Below, piece after piece: positions 17,480 to 26,654 of a stretch of 64,000 nucleotides of DNA. Source of the DNA: Hafnia paralvei ATCC 29927 (GTDB taxonomy: Bacteria > Pseudomonadota > Gammaproteobacteria > Enterobacterales > Enterobacteriaceae); the NCBI RefSeq assembly GCF_001655005.1, contig NZ_LXET01000009.1, positions 1 through 64,000 of the forward strand, in the 5' to 3' direction. Below the pieces are notes generated by a model. That model saw only the letters and a list, made by a program, of their open reading frames with translations, was not told the DNA's origin and made no database searches. The position numbers and the translations under genes are program-made. The first letter of the stretch is position 1, and each line of letters opens with the position of its first letter.

Positions 17480-18433
17480 ATGACCGATAAACTGACATCC
17501 CTACGCCAGCTGACCACCGTTGTGGCCGACACCGGCGATATCGCCGCAATGAAGTTGTATCAACCACAAGATGCAACGACCAACCCTTCTTTGATTCTGA
17601 ATGCGGCACAAATTCCTGAATACCGTAAGCTGATCGATGAAGCTATCGCTTGGGCTCGCAGCCAGAGCAACGACAAAGCTCAGCAGGTTGTGGATGCTTC
17701 AGATAAGCTGGCCGTCAATATCGGTTTGGAAATCTTGAAACTGGTTCCGGGCCGTATTTCTACTGAAGTTGACGCCCGCATGTCTTATGACACTGAAGCA
17801 AGCGTTGCTAAGGCTAAGCGTCTGATCAAAATGTATAACGATGCTGGCATTAGCAACGATCGCATTCTGATCAAACTGGCTTCTACTTGGCAGGGTATCC
17901 GTGCTGCTGAACAGCTGGAAAAAGAAGGTATCAACTGTAACCTGACTCTGTTGTTCTCCTTCGCGCAGGCTCGTGCTTGTGCAGAAGCTGGCGTATACCT
18001 GATTTCTCCGTTTGTTGGTCGTATCCTTGACTGGTACAAAGCTAACACCGATAAGAAAGAATACGCGCCAAAAGAAGATCCGGGTGTAGTGTCTGTGACC
18101 GAAATCTACGAATACTACAAGCAGCACGGCTATGAAACCGTGGTTATGGGCGCAAGCTTCCGTAACATGGGCGAAATTCTGGAACTGGCTGGTTGTGACC
18201 GTCTGACTATCGCACCTGCATTGTTAAAAGAACTGTCTGAAGCACAGGGCGACGTTGAGCGTAAACTGAGCTACACCGGCGAAATCAAAGCGCGTCCAGC
18301 CCGTTTGACCGAAGCGGAATTCTACTGGCAGCACAATCAGGATCCAATGGCCGTTGATAAACTGTCTGATGGCATCCGTAAGTTTGCCGTAGACCAGGGC
18401 AAACTGGAAAAAATGATCGCTGATCTGCTGTAA
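17480..18433 (+). CDS. talB: Transaldolase B
   Basis: Pentose phosphate pathway enzyme transferring a dihydroxyacetone unit from sedoheptulose-7-phosphate to glyceraldehyde-3-phosphate. With start ATG 17480 it has 317 residues, the length of E. coli TalB, and begins MTDKLTSLRQLTTVVADTGD. It contains DATTNPSLIL (transaldolase signature 1) and ILIKLASTWQG with the Schiff-base lysine at about residue 132. The longer frame from 17465 adds five residues without support. Strong conservation and preferred codons suggest high expression. A terminator follows directly. Confidence 0.97.
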   Translation: MTDKLTSLRQLTTVVADTGDIAAMKLYQPQDATTNPSLILNAAQIPEYRKLIDEAIAWARSQSNDKAQQVVDASDKLAVNIGLEILKLVPGRISTEVDARMSYDTEASVAKAKRLIKMYNDAGISNDRILIKLASTWQGIRAAEQLEKEGINCNLTLLFSFAQARACAEAGVYLISPFVGRILDWYKANTDKKEYAPKEDPGVVSVTEIYEYYKQHGYETVVMGASFRNMGEILELAGCDRLTIAPALLKELSEAQGDVERKLSYTGEIKARPARLTEAEFYWQHNQDPMAVDKLSDGIRKFAVDQGKLEKMIADLL

Positions 18434-18452
18434 TCTCGCTATTCAGCCAATG

Positions 18453-18478
18453 AAACCAGCCTTAGGGCTGGTTTTTTT
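18453..18478 (+). terminator. talB terminator
   Basis: AACCAGCC (18454-18461) pairs with GGCTGGTT (18466-18473), followed by T's, 20 bp after the talB stop. Confidence 0.85.
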
Positions 18479-18595
18479 ACATCCAAATAACATCCATTTT
18501 TCTTCCCATCCTATTGGGTAATAAATAATTATTTGAATTTAAAGAAATTAATTATTTTCCCGCTAATCCCTTAGTCCCTTCATGTAAATAAAATG

Positions 18596-18611
18596 TGTAT
18601 CTTTGATCACA
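18596..18611. promoter_or_regulatory. Putative CRP site upstream of glaH
   Basis: TGTATCTTTGATCACA fits TGTGA-N6-TCACA with an intact right half and 3/5 in the left half. It lies about 140 bp upstream of the glaH ATG. E. coli csiD (glaH) is known to need cAMP-CRP and sigma-S, so the position is plausible. The surrounding 18479-18743 region is AT-rich and otherwise featureless. Confidence 0.55.
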
Positions 18612-18743
18612 AAAAATAAACATTTCTGTGCTTTTTATACGCAATTCTCAAAAATGTAGATATTTTTAGATTATGGCTACGAAATGAGCATGTCTAGGAA
18701 TTGCTCTGCCGAAGATAATTTTCTGCAACGAGGATACTTTCTG

Positions 18744-19721
18744 ATGAATGCGTTAACCGCCGTAAAACAGGATATCTCTGAAGCTAAAGCCAATGGGCAG
18801 GGCTTTACCGTTCGACCCTCTGCACAGTCGCCGCGCATGCTTGAACTCAATTTTGATGCAACCACAATCCAACGCTTTTTATCGTTAGTTGAAGAATGGC
18901 CGGTACAAGCATTGGAGTACAAATCTTTCCTGCGTTTCCGAGTGGCAAAGATCCTCAATGAACTCTGTGCAGAGCAGCTCCAGCCGCTGTTGCTCAATAC
19001 CATTCTTTCCCGCTCACAGGGCGCGCTACTGATTGGCGCAGACGGTATCGATCACGTTGAGCAAGCTGATGAGATGGTAAAAATTGCTACCGCGGTAGCT
19101 CATCTCATTGGTCGTTCAAACTACGATGCGATGAGTGGCCAATTCTATGCACGTTTTGTGGTGAAAAATGTGGATAGTTCAGATAGCTATCTGCGTCAGC
19201 CACATCGTGTGCTGGAGTTGCATAACGACGGCACCTTTGTCGACGAAGTGACCGACTATGTTTTGATGATGAAAATCGATGAACAGAATATGCAAGGCGG
19301 AAACTCCCTTCTGCTACATCTCGATGATTGGGAATCGCTGGACAAATATTTCAGTCATCCTCTGGCACGCCGACCAATGCGTTGGACTGCGCCACCGAGC
19401 AAAAATGTCTCGCAAGATGTTTTCCATCCCGTATTTGATGTCGATGGGCTAGGCCGTCCTGTGATGCGGTATATCGATCAGTTTGTCCAACCAAAAGATT
19501 TTGAAGAGGGGAACTGGCTGAGTGAGTTATCAGACGCCTTAGAAGGTAGCCGCAATATTGTTTCGGTTCCGGTTCCGGTTGGAAAGCTGTTGCTGATTAA
19601 CAACCTGTTCTGGCTACATGGCCGCGATCGTTTTACACCGCATCCAGAACTGCGCCGAGAGTTGATGCGTCAGCGTGGTTATATCAGCTATTCCACTTCG
19701 CACTATCAGACAGGGCAATAA
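18744..19721 (+). CDS. glaH: Glutarate 2-hydroxylase GlaH (CsiD)
   Basis: Fe(II)/2-oxoglutarate-dependent dioxygenase that hydroxylates glutarate to L-2-hydroxyglutarate in the lysine/cadaverine degradation route. ATG 18744 gives MNALTAV and 325 residues, as in E. coli; the frame open from 18684 adds 20 unsupported residues. Iron ligands His160 and Asp162 are in LELHNDGTF, and the distal His is in NNLFWLHGRDRF; the 2-oxoglutarate-binding Arg is in the following RRELMRQRGY region. First gene of glaH-lhgD-gabD-gabT-gabP-glaR, with a CRP-like site upstream. Confidence 0.96.
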   Translation: MNALTAVKQDISEAKANGQGFTVRPSAQSPRMLELNFDATTIQRFLSLVEEWPVQALEYKSFLRFRVAKILNELCAEQLQPLLLNTILSRSQGALLIGADGIDHVEQADEMVKIATAVAHLIGRSNYDAMSGQFYARFVVKNVDSSDSYLRQPHRVLELHNDGTFVDEVTDYVLMMKIDEQNMQGGNSLLLHLDDWESLDKYFSHPLARRPMRWTAPPSKNVSQDVFHPVFDVDGLGRPVMRYIDQFVQPKDFEEGNWLSELSDALEGSRNIVSVPVPVGKLLLINNLFWLHGRDRFTPHPELRRELMRQRGYISYSTSHYQTGQ

Positions 19722-19807
19722 GTCCCCCTGCCTTTTATTAACCAAGCGTGCCCTTGTGTATGTAAGTACGAGAGCACGCAAGAAAGTTCGAGGAAGGAAT
19801 TAGCCGG

Positions 19808-21067
19808 ATGTATGACTTTGTGATCGTTGGCGGTGGCATTATTGGAATGTCGACGGCCATGCAGTTGATCGGCGTTTACCCTGACGCCCGTATTGCAGTG
19901 CTAGAAAAAGAGAACGGCCCCGCGCGTCATCAAACTGGGCATAACAGCGGTGTAATACATGCGGGGGTTTATTACACGCCCGGTAGTCTAAAGGCTAAGT
20001 TTTGCCTTGAAGGTAACCGTGCGACCAAAGCGTTTTGTGATGAAACCGGTATTCGATATGATACCTGTGGAAAAATGCTGGTGGCAACTTCAGCGCTGGA
20101 AATGGAACGGATGCGTGCGCTGTGGGATCGCACCGAAGCTAACGGCTTAGAGCGTTACTGGCTTAGCGCAGAAGAGCTACACGAGCGCGAACCCAATATT
20201 GTGGGCTTAGGCGGTATTCTGGTTCCTTCCAGCGGCATTGTGAGCTACACCGAAGTGACCGCCGCGATGGCCGAGCGCTTTCGTGCGGCTGGTGGCGAGA
20301 TTTTTTATAACGCAGAAGTCACCGCTCTTCAGGAACATGCGCAGGGTGTGATTGTTTCCACGACTCAGGGGGAATACGAAGGATCTAACCTGATCACCTG
20401 TTCTGGCCTAATGGCGGATCGTTTGGTGAAAATGCTGGGCATCGATCCCGGATTCATTATCTGCCCATTCCGTGGTGAGTATTTCCGTTTAGCGCCGCAG
20501 CACAATCAGATCGTCAACCATCTTATTTATCCCATTCCCGATCCAGCAATGCCATTCCTCGGCGTGCATCTAACCCGCATGATCGACGGTAGCGTGACGG
20601 TGGGGCCAAACGCTGTGCTGGCATTTAAGCGTGAGGGCTACCGTAAGCGCGATATTTCATTGAGCGATACGCTGGAGATATTGGGTTCTTCTGGTATCCG
20701 CAGCGTTATGCGTCAAAACCTGAAATCAGGTTTGGACGAGATGAAGAATTCCTTGTGTAAGAGTGGGTACCTCAAACGCGTACAAAAGTATTGCCCTAGC
20801 TTAACGAAAAACGATCTGCAGCCTTATCCCGCAGGTGTCCGTGCGCAGGCCGTATCTCCCGACGGCAAACTTATCGACGACTTCCTGTTCGTGACGACCG
20901 CACGCAGTATCCACGTCTGCAATGCACCTTCACCGGCGGCGACTTCAGCCATTCCCATTGGCACGCATATTGTAAGTAAAGTTCAGGCTTTGTTGGCTGG
21001 GCAAACTCATCTCGGTCGTTCATTAACCGCGAATATTAAAGATAAAACTGCGTTTGCAGTGCCGTAA
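19808..21067 (+). CDS. lhgD: L-2-hydroxyglutarate dehydrogenase
   Basis: FAD-dependent, membrane-associated enzyme (LhgO/YgaF) oxidising L-2-hydroxyglutarate to 2-oxoglutarate and passing electrons to quinone. The N-terminal dinucleotide-binding motif is DFVIVGGGIIGMSTAMQL (residues 3-20), with the adenine-site acidic strand IAVLEKE and GHNSGVIHAGVYY next. The C-terminal part has PAGVRAQAVSPDGKLIDDF, as in E. coli. Length is 419 residues against 422. It follows glaH by 86 bp and precedes gabD by 48 bp. It consumes the product of GlaH. Confidence 0.95.
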   Translation: MYDFVIVGGGIIGMSTAMQLIGVYPDARIAVLEKENGPARHQTGHNSGVIHAGVYYTPGSLKAKFCLEGNRATKAFCDETGIRYDTCGKMLVATSALEMERMRALWDRTEANGLERYWLSAEELHEREPNIVGLGGILVPSSGIVSYTEVTAAMAERFRAAGGEIFYNAEVTALQEHAQGVIVSTTQGEYEGSNLITCSGLMADRLVKMLGIDPGFIICPFRGEYFRLAPQHNQIVNHLIYPIPDPAMPFLGVHLTRMIDGSVTVGPNAVLAFKREGYRKRDISLSDTLEILGSSGIRSVMRQNLKSGLDEMKNSLCKSGYLKRVQKYCPSLTKNDLQPYPAGVRAQAVSPDGKLIDDFLFVTTARSIHVCNAPSPAATSAIPIGTHIVSKVQALLAGQTHLGRSLTANIKDKTAFAVP

Positions 21068-21115
21068 AAATACCGCATAAAAATAGCTAAATTAATGATG
21101 AGTAAGGAAATAAAA

Positions 21116-22564
21116 ATGCAACTTAACGACCATAAGCTATTTCGTCAGCAGGCCTTTATTCAAGGGGAATGGCGTGATGCCATTCATCAACAAACCATAG
21201 ACGTGACAAATCCGGCCAATGGTCAGTTATTGGGCACGGTGCCCAAAATGGGGGCAGATGAAACTCGCGCCGCCATTGAAGCGGCTAATCAGGCTCTGCC
21301 CGCATGGCGTGCATTGACCGCCAAAGAGCGCGCGGTGATTTTACGTCGCTGGTTTGATTTGATGATGGCTAATCAAGACGATCTTGCCAAGTTAATGACG
21401 CTGGAGCAGGGCAAGCCGCTCGCCGAGGCTAAGGGTGAAATTGCCTACGCGGCCTCTTTTATCGAATGGTTTGCCGAAGAGGGCAAACGTATTTATGGCG
21501 ATACAATTCCGGGGCATCAGGCGGATAAACGTCTTATCGTGATTAAGCAGCCCATTGGTGTTACCGCTGCGATTACACCGTGGAATTTTCCCGCAGCAAT
21601 GATTACTCGTAAAGCGGGACCTGCGCTTGCTGCAGGTTGCACAATGGTACTCAAACCCGCCAGCCAAACGCCGTTTTCTGCTCTAGCGTTAGCCGAGCTC
21701 GCTCAGCGTGCTGGTATCCCTGCTGGGGTATTTAACGTCGTGACCGGATCTGCCAGTGAGGTTGGTAATGAGCTTACCGGTAACGCATTGGTACGTAAGC
21801 TCTCTTTCACTGGATCGACAGAGATTGGCCGCCAGCTTATGCAGCAATGTGCCAAAGATATCAAAAAAGTTTCTCTCGAACTGGGCGGCAATGCGCCGTT
21901 TATTGTGTTTGATGATGCTGATTTAGATAAAGCGGTGGAAGGTGCTTTAGCCTCTAAATTCCGTAATGCGGGGCAAACCTGTGTCTGCGCTAACCGCTTG
22001 TATGTGCAGGATGGGGTCTATGACGCTTTTGCTGAAAAGTTACAGGCAGCAGTCGAAAAACTCACTCTGGGCGATGGTTTGACGCAGGGGGTGACGACGG
22101 GGCCGCTGATCGATGAAAAAGCCGTGGCTAAAGTGAAAGAGCATATCGAGGATGCACTATCAAAAGGTGCTCGCATCATTACCGGCGGCAAGCCCCACGA
22201 TTTAGGCGGTAATTTCTTTCAGCCCACCATTCTCGTTAACGTTCCATCTAGCGCCAAAGTGGCAAAGGAAGAGACTTTCGGTCCGTTAGCGCCGCTGTTC
22301 AGATTTAACGATGAAGCTGATGTTATTGCTCAGGCTAACGATACCGAGTTTGGTTTGGCAGCCTATTTTTATGCTCGTGATTTAAGCCGTGTGTTCCGCG
22401 TGGGTGAAGCGTTGGAATACGGCATTGTCGGCATCAATACCGGAATTATCTCCAACGAAGTGGCGCCTTTTGGCGGTATTAAAGCCTCAGGCCTTGGCCG
22501 AGAAGGTTCCAAATACGGCATCGAGGATTACTTAGAAATCAAATATATGTGCATTGGTTTGTAA
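21116..22564 (+). CDS. gabD: NADP-dependent succinate/glutarate-semialdehyde dehydrogenase
   Basis: Aldehyde dehydrogenase oxidising succinate semialdehyde and, in the lysine pathway, glutarate semialdehyde. The start ATG 21116 has SD AAGGAA 7 bases upstream and gives 482 residues, equal to E. coli GabD; the frame from 21095 adds seven. Catalytic elements are the glutamate in LELGGNAPF and the cysteine in FRNAGQTCVCANR. The cofactor motif FTGSTEIGRQL and the PWNFP segment are present. Very close to E. coli GabD over its whole length. Confidence 0.97.
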   Translation: MQLNDHKLFRQQAFIQGEWRDAIHQQTIDVTNPANGQLLGTVPKMGADETRAAIEAANQALPAWRALTAKERAVILRRWFDLMMANQDDLAKLMTLEQGKPLAEAKGEIAYAASFIEWFAEEGKRIYGDTIPGHQADKRLIVIKQPIGVTAAITPWNFPAAMITRKAGPALAAGCTMVLKPASQTPFSALALAELAQRAGIPAGVFNVVTGSASEVGNELTGNALVRKLSFTGSTEIGRQLMQQCAKDIKKVSLELGGNAPFIVFDDADLDKAVEGALASKFRNAGQTCVCANRLYVQDGVYDAFAEKLQAAVEKLTLGDGLTQGVTTGPLIDEKAVAKVKEHIEDALSKGARIITGGKPHDLGGNFFQPTILVNVPSSAKVAKEETFGPLAPLFRFNDEADVIAQANDTEFGLAAYFYARDLSRVFRVGEALEYGIVGINTGIISNEVAPFGGIKASGLGREGSKYGIEDYLEIKYMCIGL

Positions 22565-22681
22565 GACAACCCAATGCTGCCCATCTCTTTCTCAAGGGAT
22601 TGGGATAAAGGTACCCACACTGATTTATTAACGCCAATAGAGCGGCATTAGCCGCCTACCCGAACACTGAGAGGACATCTG

Positions 22682-23965
22682 ATGAGCACGAATAAAGAGT
22701 TGATGCAGCGCCGCGGCAACGCCGTTCCACGCGGAGTGGGGCAGATCCATCCCATTTTTGCCGAGCGTGCAGAAAATTGCCGCGTATGGGACGTTGAAGG
22801 GCGTGAGTATCTCGATTTTGCAGGCGGAATTGCGGTGCTGAACACTGGCCATTTGCATCCTAAAGTCGTCGCTGCGGTGGAAGCTCAACTGAAAAAATTG
22901 TCGCATACCTGCTTCCAAGTTCTCGCCTATGAGCCTTATCTGGAGCTGTGCGAGATCATGAATAAACGCGTGCCTGGAGATTTCGCCAAGAAAACGCTTC
23001 TGGTGACGACGGGGTCAGAGGCGGTTGAAAATGCAGTGAAAATCGCTCGCGCCGCCACAAAACGTAGCGGCACCATTGCTTTTAGCGGGGCATATCATGG
23101 GCGTACCCACTATACCTTATCGCTCACCGGTAAGGTGAACCCGTATTCTGCGGGGATGGGCTTAATGCCAGGCCACGTATTTCGCGCGCTGTACCCGTGT
23201 GAGTTACACGGTGTGAGCGACGATGATGCCATCGCCAGTATTCATCGCATCTTCAAAAATGACGCAGCGCCGGAAGATATTGCGGCGATTGTCATTGAAC
23301 CCGTACAAGGGGAAGGCGGGTTCTACTCTGCTTCGCCGGACTTTATGAAGCGCTTACGGGCCCTGTGCGATGAGCACGGGATTATGCTGATAGCCGATGA
23401 AGTGCAAAGTGGGGCAGGACGTACCGGTACGCTGTTTGCAATGGAACAGCTGGGCGTTGCCGCCGATATCACGACTTTCGCTAAATCTATCGCAGGGGGT
23501 TTCCCTCTCGCGGGCGTAACGGGTAAAGCTGAAGTCATGGACGCCATTGCGCCGGGAGGATTAGGCGGAACTTATGCGGGGAGCCCGATTGCCTGCGCTG
23601 CTGCGCTTGCCGTGCTCGACACTTTCGATGAGGAAAACCTGCTACAGCGCGCCAACGATGTCGGTCAAAAGCTGAAAGAAGGCTTATTAAGTATCGCAGA
23701 GACGCATCGTGAAATTGGTGATGTACGTGGTTTGGGCGCCATGATTGCTATCGAGTTGTTTGAAGACGGCGACGTCCATAAACCTAATGCCAAATTGACG
23801 GCTGAAGTGGTGGCGAGAGCGCGTGACAAAGGGTTAATCCTGCTGTCATGTGGGCCGTATTACAACGTGCTACGTATTTTGGTTCCGTTGACGGTAAGCG
23901 ACGCACAGATTAAGCAAGGGTTGGATATTATTGCTGAATGTTTTACTGAGGCTAAGAAGAATTAA
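22682..23965 (+). CDS. gabT: 4-aminobutyrate / 5-aminovalerate transaminase
   Basis: PLP-dependent class III aminotransferase moving the amino group of 4-aminobutyrate or 5-aminovalerate to 2-oxoglutarate. Features: TTGSEAVENAVKIARAAT (PLP phosphate contact), IADEVQSGAGRTGTLFAMEQLG (aspartate that contacts PLP) and TFAKSIAGGFPLAGVTGKAEVMDA with the Schiff-base lysine, about residue 268. The 427 residues compare with 426 in E. coli. Lies 117 bp after gabD in the same direction. Confidence 0.97.
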   Translation: MSTNKELMQRRGNAVPRGVGQIHPIFAERAENCRVWDVEGREYLDFAGGIAVLNTGHLHPKVVAAVEAQLKKLSHTCFQVLAYEPYLELCEIMNKRVPGDFAKKTLLVTTGSEAVENAVKIARAATKRSGTIAFSGAYHGRTHYTLSLTGKVNPYSAGMGLMPGHVFRALYPCELHGVSDDDAIASIHRIFKNDAAPEDIAAIVIEPVQGEGGFYSASPDFMKRLRALCDEHGIMLIADEVQSGAGRTGTLFAMEQLGVAADITTFAKSIAGGFPLAGVTGKAEVMDAIAPGGLGGTYAGSPIACAAALAVLDTFDEENLLQRANDVGQKLKEGLLSIAETHREIGDVRGLGAMIAIELFEDGDVHKPNAKLTAEVVARARDKGLILLSCGPYYNVLRILVPLTVSDAQIKQGLDIIAECFTEAKKN

Positions 23966-24106
23966 GCGCAACGTGGTGCTTGAGGGTATGTGAGTAGCAC
24001 CCGTCATAAAGGAAGTCTGATGGATAAATAATAACAACGCGCGTGCTCCGGCGCGGGAATGCCGGAGCGCTCTCCCTAAGTGAAAAACTTTCGAGAGGGT
24101 TTAATT

Positions 24107-25507
24107 ATGGGTCAGGTAGCAGAAACAAACTCGCTGGGAGGCGGGCTGAAGTCCCGCCATGTCACGATGCTGTCCATTGCGGGGGTTATCGGCGCAAGTC
24201 TATTTGTGGGCTCTGGCGTTGCGATTTCTCAAGCAGGGCCAGCGGTATTACTGTCTTATTTATTCGCCGGTCTGCTGGTGCTGCTGATCATGCGCATGCT
24301 GGGCGAAATGGCGGTCGCTTCACCGGATACCGGCTCCTTTTCCACCTATGCAGAACGCTCTATCGGCAAATGGGCGGGATATACCATTGGTTGGCTCTAC
24401 TGGTGGTTTTGGGTTTTAGTGATCCCATTGGAAGCAAATATTGCCGCCATTATTCTCAACTCATGGCTACCGGTGGTGCCGATCTGGCTCTTTTCCCTAT
24501 TAATTACCCTTGCTTTGACCGGTAGTAATCTGCTCAGTGTTAAAAATTACGGGGAGTTTGAGTTCTGGCTAGCGCTGTGCAAGGTCATTGCGATTCTGGC
24601 TTTTATCGTTCTAGGAACCATTGCGATTACTGGTTTCTATCCGCACGTTCAGGTGAGCGGTATTTCTCGTCTGTGGGATCATGGCGGTTTTATGCCGAAT
24701 GGTTTTGGTGCCGTAATTAGCGCGATGTTGATCACTATGTTTTCGTTTATGGGGGCCGAGATCGTCACGATTGCAGCCGCTGAGTCCGATACGCCGGATA
24801 AGCACATTGTGCGCGCAACCAATTCTGTCATTTGGCGTATTGCGATCTTCTATCTCTGCTCGATCTTCGTTGTCGTGGCGTTGGTTCCGTGGAATGCCCC
24901 AGAGCTAAAAACGATAGGCTCATACAGTTCAGTGCTACAGCTGCTGCATATTCCTCATGCCAAGTTGATTATGGACTGCGTGATTTTATTGTCGGTAACC
25001 AGCTGTCTGAATTCGGCGCTTTATACCGCATCACGTATGCTGTACTCACTTAGCCATCGCGGTGACGCACCTGCATTTATGGGAAAAACTAACCGCAGTA
25101 AAACGCCTTATGTGGCGGTATTACTCTCTACCGGTGCGGCGTTTCTTACCGTGGTAGTGAATTACTATGCGCCAGCCAAGGTGTTTAATTTCTTAATTGC
25201 GAGCTCTGGTGCCATCGCTTTGTTGGTATATCTGGTGATCGCGGTATCCCAGCTTCGCATGCGTAAAATTCTGTTGATGCGTGGGCAGGAGATCAAACTC
25301 AAAATGTGGCTTTATCCTTACCTGACTTGGACGGTAATTCTGTTTATCACTTTTGTACTGGTGGTCATGATGTTCAGACCAGAGCAACGCGTTGAAGTGG
25401 TTTCGACCGTGTTGCTGGGCATTGGTATTATTTGCACAGTGCCTATTATGACCCGCTGGAAAACATTGTTTCAGTGGCAAAAACAGCCTCAGCAGAGTTT
25501 GAGATAA
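24107..25507 (+). CDS. gabP: GABA permease
   Basis: Proton-coupled GABA/5-aminovalerate importer of the amino acid-polyamine-organocation (APC) superfamily, inner membrane. ATG 24107 with SD AGAGG 8 bases upstream gives 466 residues, the E. coli length. About twelve membrane segments begin with the APC signature LKSRHVTMLSIAGVIGASLF; the conserved loop GEFEFWLALCKVIAI is present. The overlapping frame at 24043-24525 is a shadow. It precedes glaR by 131 bp, within which no terminator was seen. Confidence 0.96.
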   Translation: MGQVAETNSLGGGLKSRHVTMLSIAGVIGASLFVGSGVAISQAGPAVLLSYLFAGLLVLLIMRMLGEMAVASPDTGSFSTYAERSIGKWAGYTIGWLYWWFWVLVIPLEANIAAIILNSWLPVVPIWLFSLLITLALTGSNLLSVKNYGEFEFWLALCKVIAILAFIVLGTIAITGFYPHVQVSGISRLWDHGGFMPNGFGAVISAMLITMFSFMGAEIVTIAAAESDTPDKHIVRATNSVIWRIAIFYLCSIFVVVALVPWNAPELKTIGSYSSVLQLLHIPHAKLIMDCVILLSVTSCLNSALYTASRMLYSLSHRGDAPAFMGKTNRSKTPYVAVLLSTGAAFLTVVVNYYAPAKVFNFLIASSGAIALLVYLVIAVSQLRMRKILLMRGQEIKLKMWLYPYLTWTVILFITFVLVVMMFRPEQRVEVVSTVLLGIGIICTVPIMTRWKTLFQWQKQPQQSLR

Positions 25508-25638
25508 CGCAGAAGCTTGGCAATAATTTTGATGCGCCGATCTCAGCGAGAACTGGGACGGCGTTTATTGGTATTAGAAAGCCTGTACTTTTGGCAGGTG
25601 ATTCTTTTTGCTTCGTTGCTAGTTTAGGAGCCATACCT

Positions 25639-26337
25639 ATGACCGCCTCTTTACCCCATCCTACCTTTGACGGTTATCAATGGCTGAAACGGGACATTAT
25701 TCGTGGCGTCTATCAGCCGGAAGAAAAACTGCGTATGAGCTTGTTGACGAATCGCTACGGCCTAGGTGTTGGCCCGCTGCGAGAGGCGTTGTCACAGCTA
25801 GTGGCCGAACATCTGGTGACCGTAGTGAGCCAAAAGGGTTATCGCGTAGCGCCGATGTCGCAGGCTGAGTTGCTGGATATTTTTGATGCGCGCGCCAATA
25901 TGGAATCAATGTTGGTACAACTGGCGATTGAGCGCGGAGGCGATGATTGGGAGGCGGACATTTTGGCGCGTGCCCATATGCTTGCCAAACTCGAGGCGAC
26001 AGAAGCTAGCGAAGCACTGCTCGATGAATGGGATCAACGTCATCAGGCGTTTCATACCGCGATTGTAGCTGGTTGTGGCTCGCAATATTTACTGCAAATG
26101 CGAGTGCGTTTGTTTGATTTGGCGGCACGTTATCGATTTATTTGGCTGCGCGAGACCGTACTTTCCGTAGAAATGCTGGAGAATAAACACCATGAGCACG
26201 ATCAACTGGTGAACGTCATTCTGGCTCGTGATGGAAAACAGGCGGGTGAGTTGATGCGACAACACTTGTTGACGCCGATACCGATTATCATGGAGGCCAT
26301 GGGGGGAGGAGGCATAAGTGTTTTAGATATGGAGTAA
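25639..26337 (+). CDS. glaR: Transcriptional repressor GlaR (CsiR)
   Basis: GntR-family regulator of the FadR (FCD) subgroup; E. coli GlaR represses the glaH operon and is relieved by glutarate. ATG 25639 follows SD AGGAG and gives 232 residues against 220; the open frame runs further upstream without support. The winged helix covers roughly residues 15-75 (LRMSLLTNRYGLGVGPLREALSQL). The FCD ligand domain has DIFDARANMESMLVQLAIERGG, QAFHTAIVAGCGS and LLTPIPIIMEAMGG. Ends the gla-gab cluster, as in E. coli. Confidence 0.93.
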   Translation: MTASLPHPTFDGYQWLKRDIIRGVYQPEEKLRMSLLTNRYGLGVGPLREALSQLVAEHLVTVVSQKGYRVAPMSQAELLDIFDARANMESMLVQLAIERGGDDWEADILARAHMLAKLEATEASEALLDEWDQRHQAFHTAIVAGCGSQYLLQMRVRLFDLAARYRFIWLRETVLSVEMLENKHHEHDQLVNVILARDGKQAGELMRQHLLTPIPIIMEAMGGGGISVLDME

Positions 26338-26358
26338 GCTACGTCCGCTTAAAACACT
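26317..26358 (+). repeat. Inverted repeat spanning the end of glaR
   Basis: AGTGTTTTA (26317-26325) and TAAAACACT (26350-26358) are perfect complements on either side of the glaR stop codon. It could act as a weak terminator or mark the border of the unusual region that follows. Confidence 0.4.
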
Positions 26359-26374
26359 GAACTCCACATTTAAA

Positions 26375-26580
26375 CCGCGCGGGCGTCCGTGTTAGGGGGC
26401 CAGTCGCCGCCCCCTAACAACCCGGCTTGGCTCCACCTTCCAGCCCGCTACGCGGGTGCCCTCATTTCATCATTCCGGTCTTAACGGAACGAACGGCAAT
26501 CGCCATCCTGGCTCCTCCGTTCTTTCGCCTACATCCCTGTAGGCGAATCCTAACCAGCATGATTCACTCGGCTGTCCGGT
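26375..26580 (-). repeat. Structured intergenic element A (GGGA-loop family)
   Basis: GC-rich element read on the minus strand. It starts near a perfect 10-bp hairpin TTCGCCTACA-GGGA-TGTAGGCGAA (26524-26547). Smaller hairpins follow (TTCCG/CGGAA at 26474-26490; CCCGC/GCGGG at 26444-26456). It ends in a perfect 11-bp hairpin TGTTAGGGGGC/GCCCCCTAACA (26390-26419). The leading hairpin has the same TACA-GGGA-TGT centre as element B, which lies in the opposite orientation to the right. No function is known to me. The G-rich, repeatedly folded design suggests a dispersed structured repeat or an RNA. Confidence 0.55.
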
Positions 26581-26626
26581 AATGTGCCTGAAAAGGTCAA
26601 CGGCAAGATCAAAATCTAATAAGCCT

Positions 26627-26645
26627 AAAAGACTTTGTCTTTTTT
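26627..26645. terminator. Hairpin with T-run between elements A and B
   Basis: AAAAGAC-TTT-GTCTTTT with a run of six T's on the plus strand. It is a small terminator-like structure in the AT-rich spacer separating the two GC-rich elements. Confidence 0.45.
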
Positions 26646-26654
26646 GAGTTAAGT

